Part shown: one piece after another, positions 25,534 to 36,000 of the stretch | Layout of the letters: the number at the start of each line of letters is the position of its first letter | Numbering within the stretch: position 1 is the stretch's first letter | NCBI RefSeq assembly: GCF_014651695.1 | Contig: NZ_BMXJ01000003.1 | Span: 27,046 to 91,045 of the forward strand | Reading direction: 5' to 3' | From: Nocardiopsis terrae | Lineage (GTDB): Bacteria; Actinomycetota; Actinomycetes; Streptosporangiales; Streptosporangiaceae | Length of the DNA stretch: 64,000 nt | Notes under the pieces: model-generated | What the model saw: the letters and a program-made list of their open reading frames with translations, nothing else | Database searches by the model: none | What the model was told of the DNA's origin: nothing | Program-made: the position numbers and the translations under genes

Positions 25534-26595
25534 TCACCCGCCCCGGCCCACCCCGCCGCCGCGCGCCAGCAGGTACAGCAGGTAGGGGGCTCCCAGGATC
25601 CCGGTGACCACACCGACCGGTACCTCGCTCCCGCCGAAGGCGGTGCGGGCGAGCAGGTCCGCGCCGACCACCATCAGCCCGCCGCAGGCCGCGGCGGGAA
25701 ACAGTCCGACGGCACGCTCCCGCAGCAGCCGCCGTACGATCTGCGGGGCCACCAGCGCGACGAACGCCACGGGCCCGGCGACGGCGGTGGCCATGGCCGC
25801 GAGCGCGGTTGCGGTGAACAGCAGGACGGCCCGGGAGAGCTGCACCCGGCCGCCCAGGGCGATCGCGGTGTCCTCACCGAGCTGGAGCAGTGCCAGCGGA
25901 CGGGCCAGCAGGAACGCGACCGGCGCCAGGAGGGCGAGCGCCAGTCCGACCGTCGCCGCATGCGGCCACTCGCGGTTCGCCAGACTGCCGGTGAGCCAGA
26001 GCATGGCGCGCTGCGCCGTGGTGAGTTCGGTGCGGGTCAGCAGGTACGAGGTCGCCGCGCCCAGCATCGCGGTGAGCGCGATCCCCACCAGGACCAGCCG
26101 CTGCCCGCTGACCCCGCGCCGGTAGGCGAGCAGGTACAGCAACAGCGCGGTACCCACGGCCCCGGCCAGCGCACTGGACGCGACCGCCAACGCCGTACCG
26201 CTGAAGGCGACGATGGCCAGCACCGCCGCGGTCGTGGCGCCCGCGCTGACCCCGATGATGTCCGGGCTGACCAGCGGGTTGCGCGCCAGCCTCTGCAACA
26301 GGGCGCCCGAGAGCGCCAGCGCGGCGCCCACCCCCAGCGCGGTCAGGGCGCGCGGCAGCCTCATCTCCACCACCACGTGCGCCGCCATCACACCGCCGCG
26401 CCCGGTGAGCGCGCCCACCACCTCCTCCAGTCCCATCGCGAAGTCGCCCACGGTCAGTGAAAGCAGGGCCGCCGCCGCGGCCAGGGCGGCCAGCAGGGAG
26501 CCGAGCGCCATCTCGGGCCAGTACACCCGTACCGAGAGAGCGCCGAGGCGGACCACCCCCGTACCCGGCATCAGCACTCCGGAACGCCCGCTCAC
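25534..26595 (-). CDS. FecCD/BtuC-family ABC permease
   Basis: The 353-residue permease has about ten transmembrane helices and the family motifs RLPRALTALGVGAALALSGALLQRLARNPLVSPDIIGVSAGA and GPVAFVALVAPQIVRRL. Its GTG start overlaps the stop of the upstream permease gene (GTGA), so the two are translationally coupled and probably form a heterodimer. A cobalamin riboswitch heads the operon, so corrinoid uptake is the best guess over iron-siderophore. No ATPase gene follows: the next gene is 235 bases away and unrelated. Confidence 0.88.
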   Translation of the reverse strand: MSGRSGVLMPGTGVVRLGALSVRVYWPEMALGSLLAALAAAAALLSLTVGDFAMGLEEVVGALTGRGGVMAAHVVVEMRLPRALTALGVGAALALSGALLQRLARNPLVSPDIIGVSAGATTAAVLAIVAFSGTALAVASSALAGAVGTALLLYLLAYRRGVSGQRLVLVGIALTAMLGAATSYLLTRTELTTAQRAMLWLTGSLANREWPHAATVGLALALLAPVAFLLARPLALLQLGEDTAIALGGRVQLSRAVLLFTATALAAMATAVAGPVAFVALVAPQIVRRLLRERAVGLFPAAACGGLMVVGADLLARTAFGGSEVPVGVVTGILGAPYLLYLLARGGGVGRGG

Positions 26596-27683
26596 AGTCC
26601 CGCCGCCCTTCGCCGCCGCACCAGGAGGATGAAGAACGGCGCACCGACCAGAGCGGTGACGATGCCGACCTGGAGCTCCTCGGGGCGCGCCACCACCCGG
26701 CCCACGACGTCTGCGACCAGCAGCAGGACGGGCGCCAGCACCGCCGACCACGGCAGCACCCAACGGTGGTCGGGGCCGACCAGGGCGCGCGCGATGTGCG
26801 GGACCGCGACCCCCACGAAACCGATCGGACCGGCCGCGGCGGTCGCCGTCCCGGCCAGCAGCACCACCGCCAGCGCGCTCGCCCCGCGCACCAGCCACAA
26901 CCGCGTCCCCAACGAGCGGGCCAGCTCGTCACCGAGCGCCACCGCGTTCAGCGGGCGCGCCAGCGCCACCGCCAGCACCAGCCCGGCGGTCAGGAACGGC
27001 AGCGCCTGGAGCAGTGCCGCACCGTCGGCCCCGGCCAGGGAACCCACCACCCAGAACCGGTACTCGTCCAGGCTCGCGCGGTCCCGCAGGATGATCGCCG
27101 AGGTCAGCGACCCCAGCAGGGCCGAGATCGCGGCGCCGGCGAGCGCGAGCCTGACCGGGCCGGCCCCGTCCGGGCCCAGCGACCCGACGGCGTAGACCGC
27201 GCAGGCGGCCGCCGCCGCGCCCAGGAAGGCGAAGGCGACGTAGCCCAGCAGCGCCGACACCCCGAGCACGCTGATCGCGAGGACCGCGGCCAGGGCCGCC
27301 CCCGCGTTGATGCCGAGGATCCCCGGGTCGCCGAGGGGGTTGCGGGTCACCCCCTGCACCAGGACCCCGGACACGCCCAGGGCCGCTCCGACGGCCAGCC
27401 CGGCGAGGGTGCGCGGCACCCGCAGGTGCCGCACGACCAGGTCGGTGTCGGAACCGGTGAAACCGGCGTAGGCGATATACACGTCGGCCACGGACAGCTG
27501 CTGGTAGCCGACCAGTACCGACGCCAACAGGGCCCCGGCGAGCACCAGCAGCGCCGCCATCAGCCCGATGCTTCGGGCTCCGGGTCCGCTGAGCAGCCCG
27601 GAGCCGCCGGACGGGGGCCGCGGTTTCCGGTGCGGTTCGGCGGGGGCGGGGGACAGGGGCCTTTCGGCCACACGGTCGGCCAT
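26592..27683 (-). CDS. FecCD/BtuC-family ABC permease
   Basis: The 363-residue permease has a proline-rich cytoplasmic N-terminus (about 35 residues) and about ten helices. Motifs include HLRVPRTLAGLAVGAALGVSGVLVQGVTRNPLGDPGILGINAGAAL and GPIGFVGVAVPHIARAL. It starts eight bases after the binding-protein gene and overlaps the next permease gene. It belongs to the riboswitch-controlled uptake operon and would form one half of the membrane channel. Confidence 0.88.
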   Translation of the reverse strand: MADRVAERPLSPAPAEPHRKPRPPSGGSGLLSGPGARSIGLMAALLVLAGALLASVLVGYQQLSVADVYIAYAGFTGSDTDLVVRHLRVPRTLAGLAVGAALGVSGVLVQGVTRNPLGDPGILGINAGAALAAVLAISVLGVSALLGYVAFAFLGAAAAACAVYAVGSLGPDGAGPVRLALAGAAISALLGSLTSAIILRDRASLDEYRFWVVGSLAGADGAALLQALPFLTAGLVLAVALARPLNAVALGDELARSLGTRLWLVRGASALAVVLLAGTATAAAGPIGFVGVAVPHIARALVGPDHRWVLPWSAVLAPVLLLVADVVGRVVARPEELQVGIVTALVGAPFFILLVRRRRAAGL

Positions 27684-27691
27684 CGCCCGGC

Positions 27692-28738
27692 CTACCCGAA
27701 CAGGTCGGAATGGATGGTCCCGGCGACCTTGGCCACCGCGTCCGCGCTGCGTACGCCCGCGGAGCGGTCGGCGAAGGTGAACCCCTCGACCCGGCCCCCG
27801 GTGACCGCGGTCAGGTTGGCCAGCGCGGGGTCGTCCATGATCTGCTCGATCTGGTCGGCGGCGTCGGCGGAGGTCATCCGCGCGTCACAGCACACGTCGA
27901 CCAGGATGAAGTCGGGGTCGCGCGCGATCACGTCCTCGGTGGCGACGTCGTGGTTGCGCCTGCCGTCGAGGTCGGCGAAGGCGTTGACCCCGCCCGCCAG
28001 GTCGATGATCTCGGTGGAGAAGTCCGGCCCGCCGGCGACCCGGAACCCCTGGTCGCTGGGCCGACCGATCATCACGGTGGGCCGGTCCTCCTCCGCCACG
28101 CGGCCGTCCAGGGTCTGGGCGACCTCCTCCACGGTGGCCTCCATGCCGGCGATGACCTGTTCGGCGCGCTCCTGTTCGTCGAAGAGGGTTCCCAGGTCGC
28201 GCAGGTCGGCGTAGACGTTGTCCATCGTCACCGTGGCGGGGTCGATGGTCTCGTCGGTGCGGCCGTCCTCGCTCGGGCACAGCGGGGACAGGATCCAGCT
28301 CTCGACGCCCAGTTCACGCAGGGAGGCCCGGGTCCCCAGGCTCTCGTCGGTGAACACGCCGTTGAATCCGGAGAGCACGAAGTCGGGCTCGTGGCTGAGC
28401 AGTTCCTCCAGGCTGGGCAGGTTCGGGTAGTACTCCTGCTCGGCCTGGGCGGCGGCGTGTTCGTCCATCACCTCGGCGTCCAGGAACGCCGTTCCGACCA
28501 GGCGGTCGCTGATGCCCAGCGCGTGGGCGGTCTCGATGGCGGGCTGGTAGGCGGCGAACACCCGCTCCGGCGGCTCTGCCGCGGCCACATCGACGTCGCA
28601 GTTGCGGATCGTCTCCCCGGCGGTTTCCGGGGCGGGGGAGGAGGGGGACCCGCCGCAGGCGGTCGCGGCCAGCAGCAGGGCGAGGACGGCGGCGGAACGG
28701 GCACGGCCCAGGGCCGCCCGTGCGTCGGTGGGCTTCAT
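27692..28738 (-). CDS. ABC substrate-binding lipoprotein under a cobalamin riboswitch
   Basis: The 348-residue protein starts at the ATG at 28738, about ten bases after AAGGA. Its signal peptide ends at an Ala-rich lipobox (LLLAATACGG). A BtuF/FepB-like fold is indicated by PPERVFAAYQPAIETAHALGISDRLVGTAFLD and EEYYPNLPSLEELLSHEPDFVLSGFNG-type segments. A cobalamin riboswitch lies just upstream, so corrinoids are the likely ligand, although an iron-siderophore role cannot be excluded. A second in-frame ATG (28750) is too close to the ribosome-binding site. Confidence 0.85.
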   Translation of the reverse strand: MKPTDARAALGRARSAAVLALLLAATACGGSPSSPAPETAGETIRNCDVDVAAAEPPERVFAAYQPAIETAHALGISDRLVGTAFLDAEVMDEHAAAQAEQEYYPNLPSLEELLSHEPDFVLSGFNGVFTDESLGTRASLRELGVESWILSPLCPSEDGRTDETIDPATVTMDNVYADLRDLGTLFDEQERAEQVIAGMEATVEEVAQTLDGRVAEEDRPTVMIGRPSDQGFRVAGGPDFSTEIIDLAGGVNAFADLDGRRNHDVATEDVIARDPDFILVDVCCDARMTSADAADQIEQIMDDPALANLTAVTGGRVEGFTFADRSAGVRSADAVAKVAGTIHSDLFG

Positions 28739-28771
28739 CGAACAAACCATCCTTCGTGGTTTGATGACGCG

Positions 28772-28940
28772 GACGGTCGCAGCCGGTCTCCTGGCTCCCG
28801 GAGTCGGGCGCTTGCGCCCCGCACCTCCCCCCTTCCCGGACCCGTGCGGGTCCAGTGGCGTGTGGGAGGCGCCCTCCGGTCACAGTGGCGAGGACCGCGC
28901 CGGATTCCCACCGGCTTCCCGTGCACTGCGACGTCGACGA
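28772..28940 (-). promoter_or_regulatory. Cobalamin riboswitch
   Basis: On the minus strand the region contains, in order, GGGAAGCCGGTG...AATCCGGCGCGG, the conserved GCCACTGTGACCGG block, and the B12 box GAGCCAGGAGACCGGC (28797-28782). These are the diagnostic core elements of the adenosylcobalamin riboswitch. The B12 box ends 44 bases before the binding-protein start, so cobalamin binding probably blocks translation or transcription of the uptake operon. Confidence 0.92.
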
Positions 28941-29458
28941 AATGAACTTGTGTCGGTAATCAACGGATCACGGTAGTACACCGGGGTTTCCCCGGGGAAG
29001 CCCACTCCTGCTTGCCACCGGGCCCCCGGAGCGGCAGCGGGAGCGGGTGCGTGGATGACGTCACCGGGCTCCTGGCGCGGCGGGCCCGGTTCCGACCCGG
29101 ACCCGCCCCGGGACCGTGCACGCGGGGCACCACCGGGTCACAGGAGTTCGAGGCCCTGGCCTGTGGTTCCGTGCCGCGCCCGACAGGAGGTGAACCCGAG
29201 ATCTCCGGATCAGTAGGTTCAAACCTTGATCGGTTGTCCGACCTCGGCCACAAGAGCATCTTTTGGGCGAATTCCGGAGAAAAGTACAGGACAAGGGAAT
29301 TCTGGTGCCTTGAGTGAAGTGGGTCACGGGTTCCGTGTTCACTTTGTCCTGTTAACTTCCTTCTCGGTTTCAGGAACCGGTCGAGGCCGCCCCGCAACCG
29401 GGGCGCACCCCACAAACTCGGCCATCCCCCCATACCTGGGCCTAGAGAGCACACCGCC
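28941..29458. other. 518-base intergenic region between riboswitch operon and LamG gene
   Basis: No coding sequence is convincing here. The right half is AT-richer than its surroundings and holds a spaced inverted repeat: ACAGGACAA (29286-29294) and TTGTCCTGT (29344-29352), with further matching flanks. It probably carries the promoters of both divergent units, including the riboswitch operon's promoter at its left end. Confidence 0.5.
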
Positions 29459-32400
29459 ATGCCCCGCGCCGTGCGAGCAGTGACCGCTGCCGCCCTGTCA
29501 GCCGCGTTGCTCACCCCCTTCCTCCACTCGACCGCGCACGCGCAGGAGGAACCCGGGCCGTCCCCTCAGGAGGGTTCGGCCTCCACCGCGGAGCTCTTCG
29601 AGCAGGCCGCCGTCACCCGGGCCGGCGAGACCGGTGAGCCGGTGGAGATCGCCGGAGCCACCACCGAGACCACACGCCACCTTGCCAACCCCGACGGCAG
29701 CTTCACCATGGAGCAGAACGCCCACCCGGTCCGGGTGCGAGACGGCAGCGGGTGGACCCCGGTCGACACCGACCTGGTGACGGACTCCGACGGCAGGGTG
29801 CGACCCAGGGCGGCGGCCGCGGACATCGCCTTCTCCGGCGGCGGCGACACGGCGTTGGCGAGCATCGGGCTGGGGTCCAACTCGGTGGACCTGGGCTGGC
29901 ACGAGGACCTGCCCGCACCGGTACTGGAGGCCGACAAGGCCACCTACCCCGACGTGCTGCCCGGCGTGGACCTGGTGCTGACCGCGGGGGTCGACGGCTT
30001 CGGTCAGGTGCTGGTGGTGCACACCCCGGAGGCGGCCCGGCACGAGATGCTGGCCGACCTGGAGCTCGGCTTGGCCACCGAAGGCGTGACCATGCGGCTC
30101 GGTGAGCACGGCAACCTGGACGCCATCGGCGACAAGGGCCAGGAGAGCGTGTTCAGCGCCCTCGCCCCGGCCATGTGGGACTCCTCGGGCGAACAGGACA
30201 TGGCCGAGGACGCCACGGTCATGGCGCCCACCGGCGCCCGCACCGCGCTGCTGGACGTCGATCTGGCCCCGGACAGCATCCGCCTGGTCCCGGACGCGGC
30301 GATGCTCACCGACGAGGCCACCCAGTACCCGGTCTATATCGACCCCTCGGTGGCGGTCAGCCGGGTGGGGCGCACCTACGTCAACCGCAACTACCCCAGT
30401 CAGTCCAACTGGAACTACTCCACCTCGCACACCCCCGGCGTGGGCTACGAACCGAACGAGGGCAGCACCAAGCGCGCGTTCTGGCGGTTCCGCGTCGACT
30501 CGCGCACCCGCGACGCCGACATCACCCGCGCCACCTTCCGGGCCAAGGTCACCCACGCCTACGGGTGCACCGACGCGCGCGTCCAGTTGTGGCGCACCAA
30601 CGCGATCACCTCCAACACCACCTGGAACTCACAGAACCCGTCCTCGTTCTGGAACACCAGGCTCGACACCCGCACCATCAACGCGGGGCGGTCCAACTGC
30701 TCCGGCGGAGCCTCCCCGACGGTGGAGTTCAACGCCACCGACGGGTACGTGTGGAGCCGTGACGCCGGGCACGCGACCACCACGGTCGGACTGCGCGGCA
30801 ACGAGACCCGTTCGAGCAGCAACTGGGACTGGCGCCGCTTCGCCTCCAACCCCACCCTGCAGGTGGACTACAACAACCCTCCTGAGGTCCCCACCCAGGT
30901 GTCGGACTCCCACGGCGGCCCTTGCTCCACCGACCCCGACGACCCCCGGCTGATCAACGAGACCCGCCCCACCTTCACCGCCTACGTGCGCGACCGCGAC
31001 TCCACCTCCGCCAACAGGCAGAAGGTCAAGACCCGCTTCGCGTGGTGGGTGGACGGCGAACGCCTGGATGACGTGGACACCGCCAGGACCGACATCGCCG
31101 TGTGGTCCTCCGGCTCCTTCCAGTCGGTGCGCTCGGGCACCCTCCCGGAGAACGTGCTGATCACCTACCGGGCCAACGCCAACGACGGCGTCTCCTGGTC
31201 GGGATGGTCCACCCGCTGCTACCTGACGGTCAGCACCGACCGCCCCGAACAGGGCCCGGAGGTGACCTCCACCGACTACCCGGCCGGGGATGCCTTCCAC
31301 GGTTCCACCGGGCTGCCGGGCGAGTTCACCTTTACCAACAACGGGGTCGAGGACGCCACCGGCTACAAGTACGCCCTCAACGACGACTCCTGCGTCACCG
31401 AGGTCGAGCCCGAGACTCCCGGCGGACCGGTGACCGTCACCCTCACACCCCGTCTGGAGGGACCCAACCGGATCTACGCCCGCACCGTGGACGCCTTCGG
31501 CAACTCCTCCGACTGCGTCCTGGCCCACACCTTCCTGGTGGCACCGCCCAGCGACCCGGTCGCGCACCTGGCCTTCGACGAGGGCCAGGGTGACCGCGCC
31601 TCCGACGCCGTCGACCCCGAACGCGGGGCCACCCTCTCCGAAGGCGTGGAGTGGGTGCGCGGCCGGGTCGGCACCGTCGACAACCCCCACACCGACCCCG
31701 TCCCGCGACTGAACGGCACCGCCGTGCACACCAGCGGCTACACCGACGGAGACCCCGGCCCCTACGACCAGATCAACGCCGACTACCCGGCCGTGGACAC
31801 CAGCGGCACCTTCTCGGTGTCGGCCTGGGTCAAGCTGGACCGCGCCCACGCCCACCACACCGCGGTGGCCCAGGAGGGCGAGGAACAGAGCGCCTTCCAC
31901 CTGGGCTACCAGGGCAACACCGGCGAGTGGGTGTTCAAGATGTCCCCCGAGGACCAGCACTGGGACGGCTCCCGGGAGTGGGCCGTCGTCACCTCCTCCA
32001 CCCCCGCCGAGACCGGGGTGTGGACCCACCTGGCGGGCACCCACGACTCCCAGACCGGAGAACTCGTCCTCTACGTCGACGGCGTCCGGCAGGGAGCGTC
32101 CACCCACACCGGCTCCTGGAACGCCACCGGCCCCCTGACCGTCGGCCGGGCACTGTTCCAGGGGGCGGGAAACTACTACTGGCCCGGGTCCGTCGACGAC
32201 GTCAAGGTCTGGGACCGCCTGGTCCTGGACGAGACCGTCACCGACGCCGAGCAGCACTCCGAGGTGTGGAGACTGGCCAACCGCCCCCTGGCCCCCGAAG
32301 GGCGCTGGGCGCTGGACGAGTACCAGGGCACCGAGGTGGCCGACTCCACCGACCACGGCCTGGACGCCACCCTGCACGCCGACCCCGACACCGCCTGGGA

Positions 32401-32980
32401 CCGCGCCGAGAACGACGTCACCTTCTCACCCGGGGTGCGGCTCAACGGTGACGACGAGTACGTCCAGGCCACCGGACCGGCCGTGCGCACCGACCGCAGC
32501 TTCACCGTCGCCACCTGGGCACGCCTGGACGAGACCGGCGAGAGCGTCAACGTCTCCGCCCTGAGCCAGGCCGGCGAGTTCCAGAGCGGCTTCCACCTGG
32601 GCTACCAGGGCTCCAACGGCAACTGGACCTTCAAGATGGCCCCGCACGACGACGCCCCCACCGAGGGGGCCGCCGGATGGACCTACGCCTACTCCACCAC
32701 CCCCGCCCGGCTGGGGGAGTGGGTGCACCTGGCCGGGGTCTACGACCACACCAACGGCCAGCTCGTGCTCTACGTCAACGGCTTCGAGGAATCCCGTGTG
32801 GCCGTCGACCACGCCTGGCACGCCGACGGACCGGTGCGCATCGGCAGCGCCCAGCACCGCGGTGCCAACACCTACTTCTGGTCCGGTGACCTCGACGACG
32901 CCCACACCTACCAAGGCGTGCTCAACGAACGCGAACTCTTCCAGGTCTACGCGGGAGAGATCCCCGTTCCGCGAGGCTGA
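29459..32980 (+). CDS. Secreted LamG/DNRLRE-domain protein upstream of RHS toxin
   Basis: The 1173-residue protein has a Sec signal (MPRAVRAVTAAALSAALLTPFLHSTAHAQ cleaved after AHA). A DNRLRE-like region follows at about residues 290-480 (YIDPSVAVSRVGRTYVNRNYPSQSN, KRAFWRFRVD), then an Ig-like linker, and two LamG jellyroll domains at about 700-925 and 945-1165. The LamG domains share FHLGYQGNTGEWVFKM-type and ELVLYVDG-type segments. Such proteins accompany RHS toxins in actinomycetes and may act in surface binding or delivery. It is followed by the toxin gene after 75 bases. Its exact role is unknown. Confidence 0.87.
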   Translation: MPRAVRAVTAAALSAALLTPFLHSTAHAQEEPGPSPQEGSASTAELFEQAAVTRAGETGEPVEIAGATTETTRHLANPDGSFTMEQNAHPVRVRDGSGWTPVDTDLVTDSDGRVRPRAAAADIAFSGGGDTALASIGLGSNSVDLGWHEDLPAPVLEADKATYPDVLPGVDLVLTAGVDGFGQVLVVHTPEAARHEMLADLELGLATEGVTMRLGEHGNLDAIGDKGQESVFSALAPAMWDSSGEQDMAEDATVMAPTGARTALLDVDLAPDSIRLVPDAAMLTDEATQYPVYIDPSVAVSRVGRTYVNRNYPSQSNWNYSTSHTPGVGYEPNEGSTKRAFWRFRVDSRTRDADITRATFRAKVTHAYGCTDARVQLWRTNAITSNTTWNSQNPSSFWNTRLDTRTINAGRSNCSGGASPTVEFNATDGYVWSRDAGHATTTVGLRGNETRSSSNWDWRRFASNPTLQVDYNNPPEVPTQVSDSHGGPCSTDPDDPRLINETRPTFTAYVRDRDSTSANRQKVKTRFAWWVDGERLDDVDTARTDIAVWSSGSFQSVRSGTLPENVLITYRANANDGVSWSGWSTRCYLTVSTDRPEQGPEVTSTDYPAGDAFHGSTGLPGEFTFTNNGVEDATGYKYALNDDSCVTEVEPETPGGPVTVTLTPRLEGPNRIYARTVDAFGNSSDCVLAHTFLVAPPSDPVAHLAFDEGQGDRASDAVDPERGATLSEGVEWVRGRVGTVDNPHTDPVPRLNGTAVHTSGYTDGDPGPYDQINADYPAVDTSGTFSVSAWVKLDRAHAHHTAVAQEGEEQSAFHLGYQGNTGEWVFKMSPEDQHWDGSREWAVVTSSTPAETGVWTHLAGTHDSQTGELVLYVDGVRQGASTHTGSWNATGPLTVGRALFQGAGNYYWPGSVDDVKVWDRLVLDETVTDAEQHSEVWRLANRPLAPEGRWALDEYQGTEVADSTDHGLDATLHADPDTAWDRAENDVTFSPGVRLNGDDEYVQATGPAVRTDRSFTVATWARLDETGESVNVSALSQAGEFQSGFHLGYQGSNGNWTFKMAPHDDAPTEGAAGWTYAYSTTPARLGEWVHLAGVYDHTNGQLVLYVNGFEESRVAVDHAWHADGPVRIGSAQHRGANTYFWSGDLDDAHTYQGVLNERELFQVYAGEIPVPRG

Positions 32981-33016
32981 CCCAGGCTCCACCCCCGCCC
33001 CATTCGCCCGTAACCG

Positions 33017-33042
33017 TCACCCCGCCCCGGAAGGCGGGGTGA
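33017..33042 (+). promoter_or_regulatory. Intercistronic hairpin before the RHS gene
   Basis: TCACCCCGCC (33017-33026) pairs perfectly with GGCGGGGTGA (33033-33042) around CCGGAA. The stem ends one base before the AGGAGG ribosome-binding site of the toxin gene. It may attenuate read-through, stabilise the upstream message or limit toxin translation. Confidence 0.5.
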
Positions 33043-33055
33043 CAGGAGGCTTGCT

Positions 33056-36000
33056 GTGACCCCGCGCAGTGACACCCCTGAACCCGCCCCCTCGACCAGG
33101 CCCGGACCGATCCGCCGCGCCATCGTCTACCCCGTGGCCCTGGTGGTGTTCGCCGGGCTGCTGAACACGCTCCCGGCGTCGGCCACCGCCTACAACCCCC
33201 GCCCGGAGGTGGCCGAACAACCCTCCGTGGAGGGGAGCGAGGCGGTCGCCGAGGCCCTGTCCGAGGACGACGCGGTCGCCGAGGCCGCGATGACCGCCCC
33301 GGCCTCCGTGGCCTGGCCCGAGGCCACCAGTGTCGACGTCGACCTGGAACAGGACCGGGTGCGGACGCTCAGCGCCCAGGAGGACCCACTGGTCACGGTG
33401 GGGGCCGTCAGCGGAGAGGAGTTCGAGGACTGGGAGGTCCCCGAGCACTGGCAGGAGGTGCTGGAGGAGGAGGCCGCCCGGGACCTGGAGGAAAAGGCGG
33501 CCGAGGAAGCAGAGGCAGCCGAGGAGCAGGCGGCCGAGCAGCAGTCCGAAGAACCCGGGTCCGCGGACGGGGAAGCCGCACCCGCCGAGGACCCCGACGC
33601 CACCGCACCGGAGGAGGAGGCCGACCGCGGCGGGAACGGGGCCGCCGCCGAGCGGGAACGGCACTCGGACCCCGCGACAGCCGAGGAGAGCGCCGCCGAG
33701 GAGGAATCCCGGACTCCCGCGGCCCCCGCGCCGGTCGAGGTCCCCGAACCGGAACCGGTCGCCTCGGCCCAGGTCGAGGTGTTGGACCGGGACCGGGCCG
33801 AGCAGGCCGGGGTCAACGGTCTGCTGCTGCGGGTGAGTCGCACCGACGACTCCGCGTCGGTCGCGCCGGTCGAGCTCGGCGTCGACTACTCCGGCTTCGC
33901 CGAGGCCTTCGGCGGTGACTACGCCTCCCGTCTGACCATGGTCGAGCTCGACGAGTGCGTGCTCGACGAGTCCTGTGCGGACGAGGACACCGCCGCCCAT
34001 GACTCGGCCGTGCTGCTGGACAACGACACCGGGGAAAACCACATCACCGCCCGGGTGAGCGCCGCACCCCAGGGATCCCTGGTGGCGCTGGCCGCCGCCC
34101 CGGCCGGCGGAAACGGCGACTACGGGGCGACCCAGCTCTCGGCCGCCTCCAGCTGGAACGTCAACAACCAGTCCGGCGACTTCTCCTGGTCCTACGCCTT
34201 CGCCACACCCCCCGCCCCCAGCGACCTGAACCCGGCGGTCGGGCTGGGCTACTCCTCCGGCGGGGTGGACGGGCGCATCGCCACCTCCAACAACCAGACC
34301 TCCTGGATCGGTGACGGGTTCGCCTACGCCCCCGGTGCGATCGAACGCCGCTACTCCGCCTGCGTGGACTCCGGGCACGAGACCGGCGACCTGTGCTGGA
34401 ACACCGACAACGTCACCCTGTCGATGACCGGCCACTCCGGCGCGCTCGTCAAGGACGACGACGGCTCCTACCGGCTGTCCAACGACGACGGCACCAGGGT
34501 CGAACGCCTCACCGGCGCCGACAACGGCGCCCACGACGGCGAATACTGGAAGGTCACCACCCCCGACGGCACCCAGTACTTCTTCGGCCGCAACCGCCTG
34601 CCCGGCTGGTCCAGCGGCGACCCGGAGACCGAATCGGCGCAGACCCTGCCGGTCTACGCCCCCGAGTCGGGCCAGCCCTGCTACGACTCCGACTTCGCCG
34701 ACTCCTGGTGCCAGCAGGCCAACAAGTGGAACCTCGACTACGTCGTGGACGTGCACGGCAACGTCATGACGTTCTACTACGACGCCGAGACCAACCACTA
34801 CGGCCGCAACCTCACCAAAACCGCCACCCCCTACGTGCGCGCGGCCAACGTCAAGCGCATCGAGTACGGGCTGCGCAGCGACGACGTCTACGCCACCGCC
34901 CCGGCCCGGGTGCTCTTCTCCGACTCCGAGCGGTGCCTGGTCACCGACTCCTTCGACTGCGCCGCCGACAAGCGCACCTCCGGCAACGCCGAGCACTGGC
35001 CCGACGTGCCCCTGGACCAGGACTGCAAGTCGGGGGAGTCCTGCGCCGGACGGCACTCGCCGACCTTCTGGTCCACCAAGAAGCTCGACGCCATCACCAC
35101 CCAGGTCCGCGACGGTGACTCCTACACCGACGTGGACACCTGGAAACTGGAGCACTCCTTCCCCGAGTCCGGGGACGGTACCGGCCCCACCCTGTGGCTG
35201 GACTCCATCGAACACGTCGGCAAGGTCGGCGGCACCGAGTCACTGCCCAAGATCAGCTTCGCGGGCACCCAGATGCCCAACCGGGTCGACTCGCCCTCCG
35301 ACGACATCGCCCCCATGCTGCGCTGGCGGATCACCTCGATCTACACCGAGTCCGGCGGCCAGTTCGACATCAACTACTCCCAACCCGAGTGCGAACCCGG
35401 GAAAACGCCCGAGCCGCACGAGAACACCAAGCGGTGTTACCCGGTGCTGTGGACCCCCGAGGGCGGGGTGGAACTGACCGACTGGTTCCACAAGTACGTG
35501 GTCACCGAGGTCAACGAAGTGGACCTGGTCTCGGACCAGCCCACGCTCACCACCAGCTACGACTACGTCGGCGACCCGGCCTGGCGGTACACCGAGGCCG
35601 ACGGCATGGTCAAGGACAAGTACCGCACCTGGGCCGACTGGCGCGGCTACGACCGCGTCATCGTGCGCACCGGCCACGAGGACGAGGAACGCACCGAGAC
35701 CGAGTACCTGTACTTCCAGGGCATGCACGAGGACAGGCAGCCCTCGGGTAAACGCTCCGTGGCCGTCACCGACTCCCGCGGGGTCGAGCACACCGACCAC
35801 AAGGAACTGAACGGTACCGTCCGCGAGGTCATCGTCCGCGACGGCGAGGGCGGCCAGGACATCTCCCGGGAGATCACCACCCCCTGGTGGAAGCAGACCG
35901 CCAAGGTCACCCATGACTGGGGTGAGCAGACCGCCACCAAGATCGCGACAGAACAGGTCATCAGCCTCACCCGTCTCGCCGATGACTCCTGGCTTGAGGC

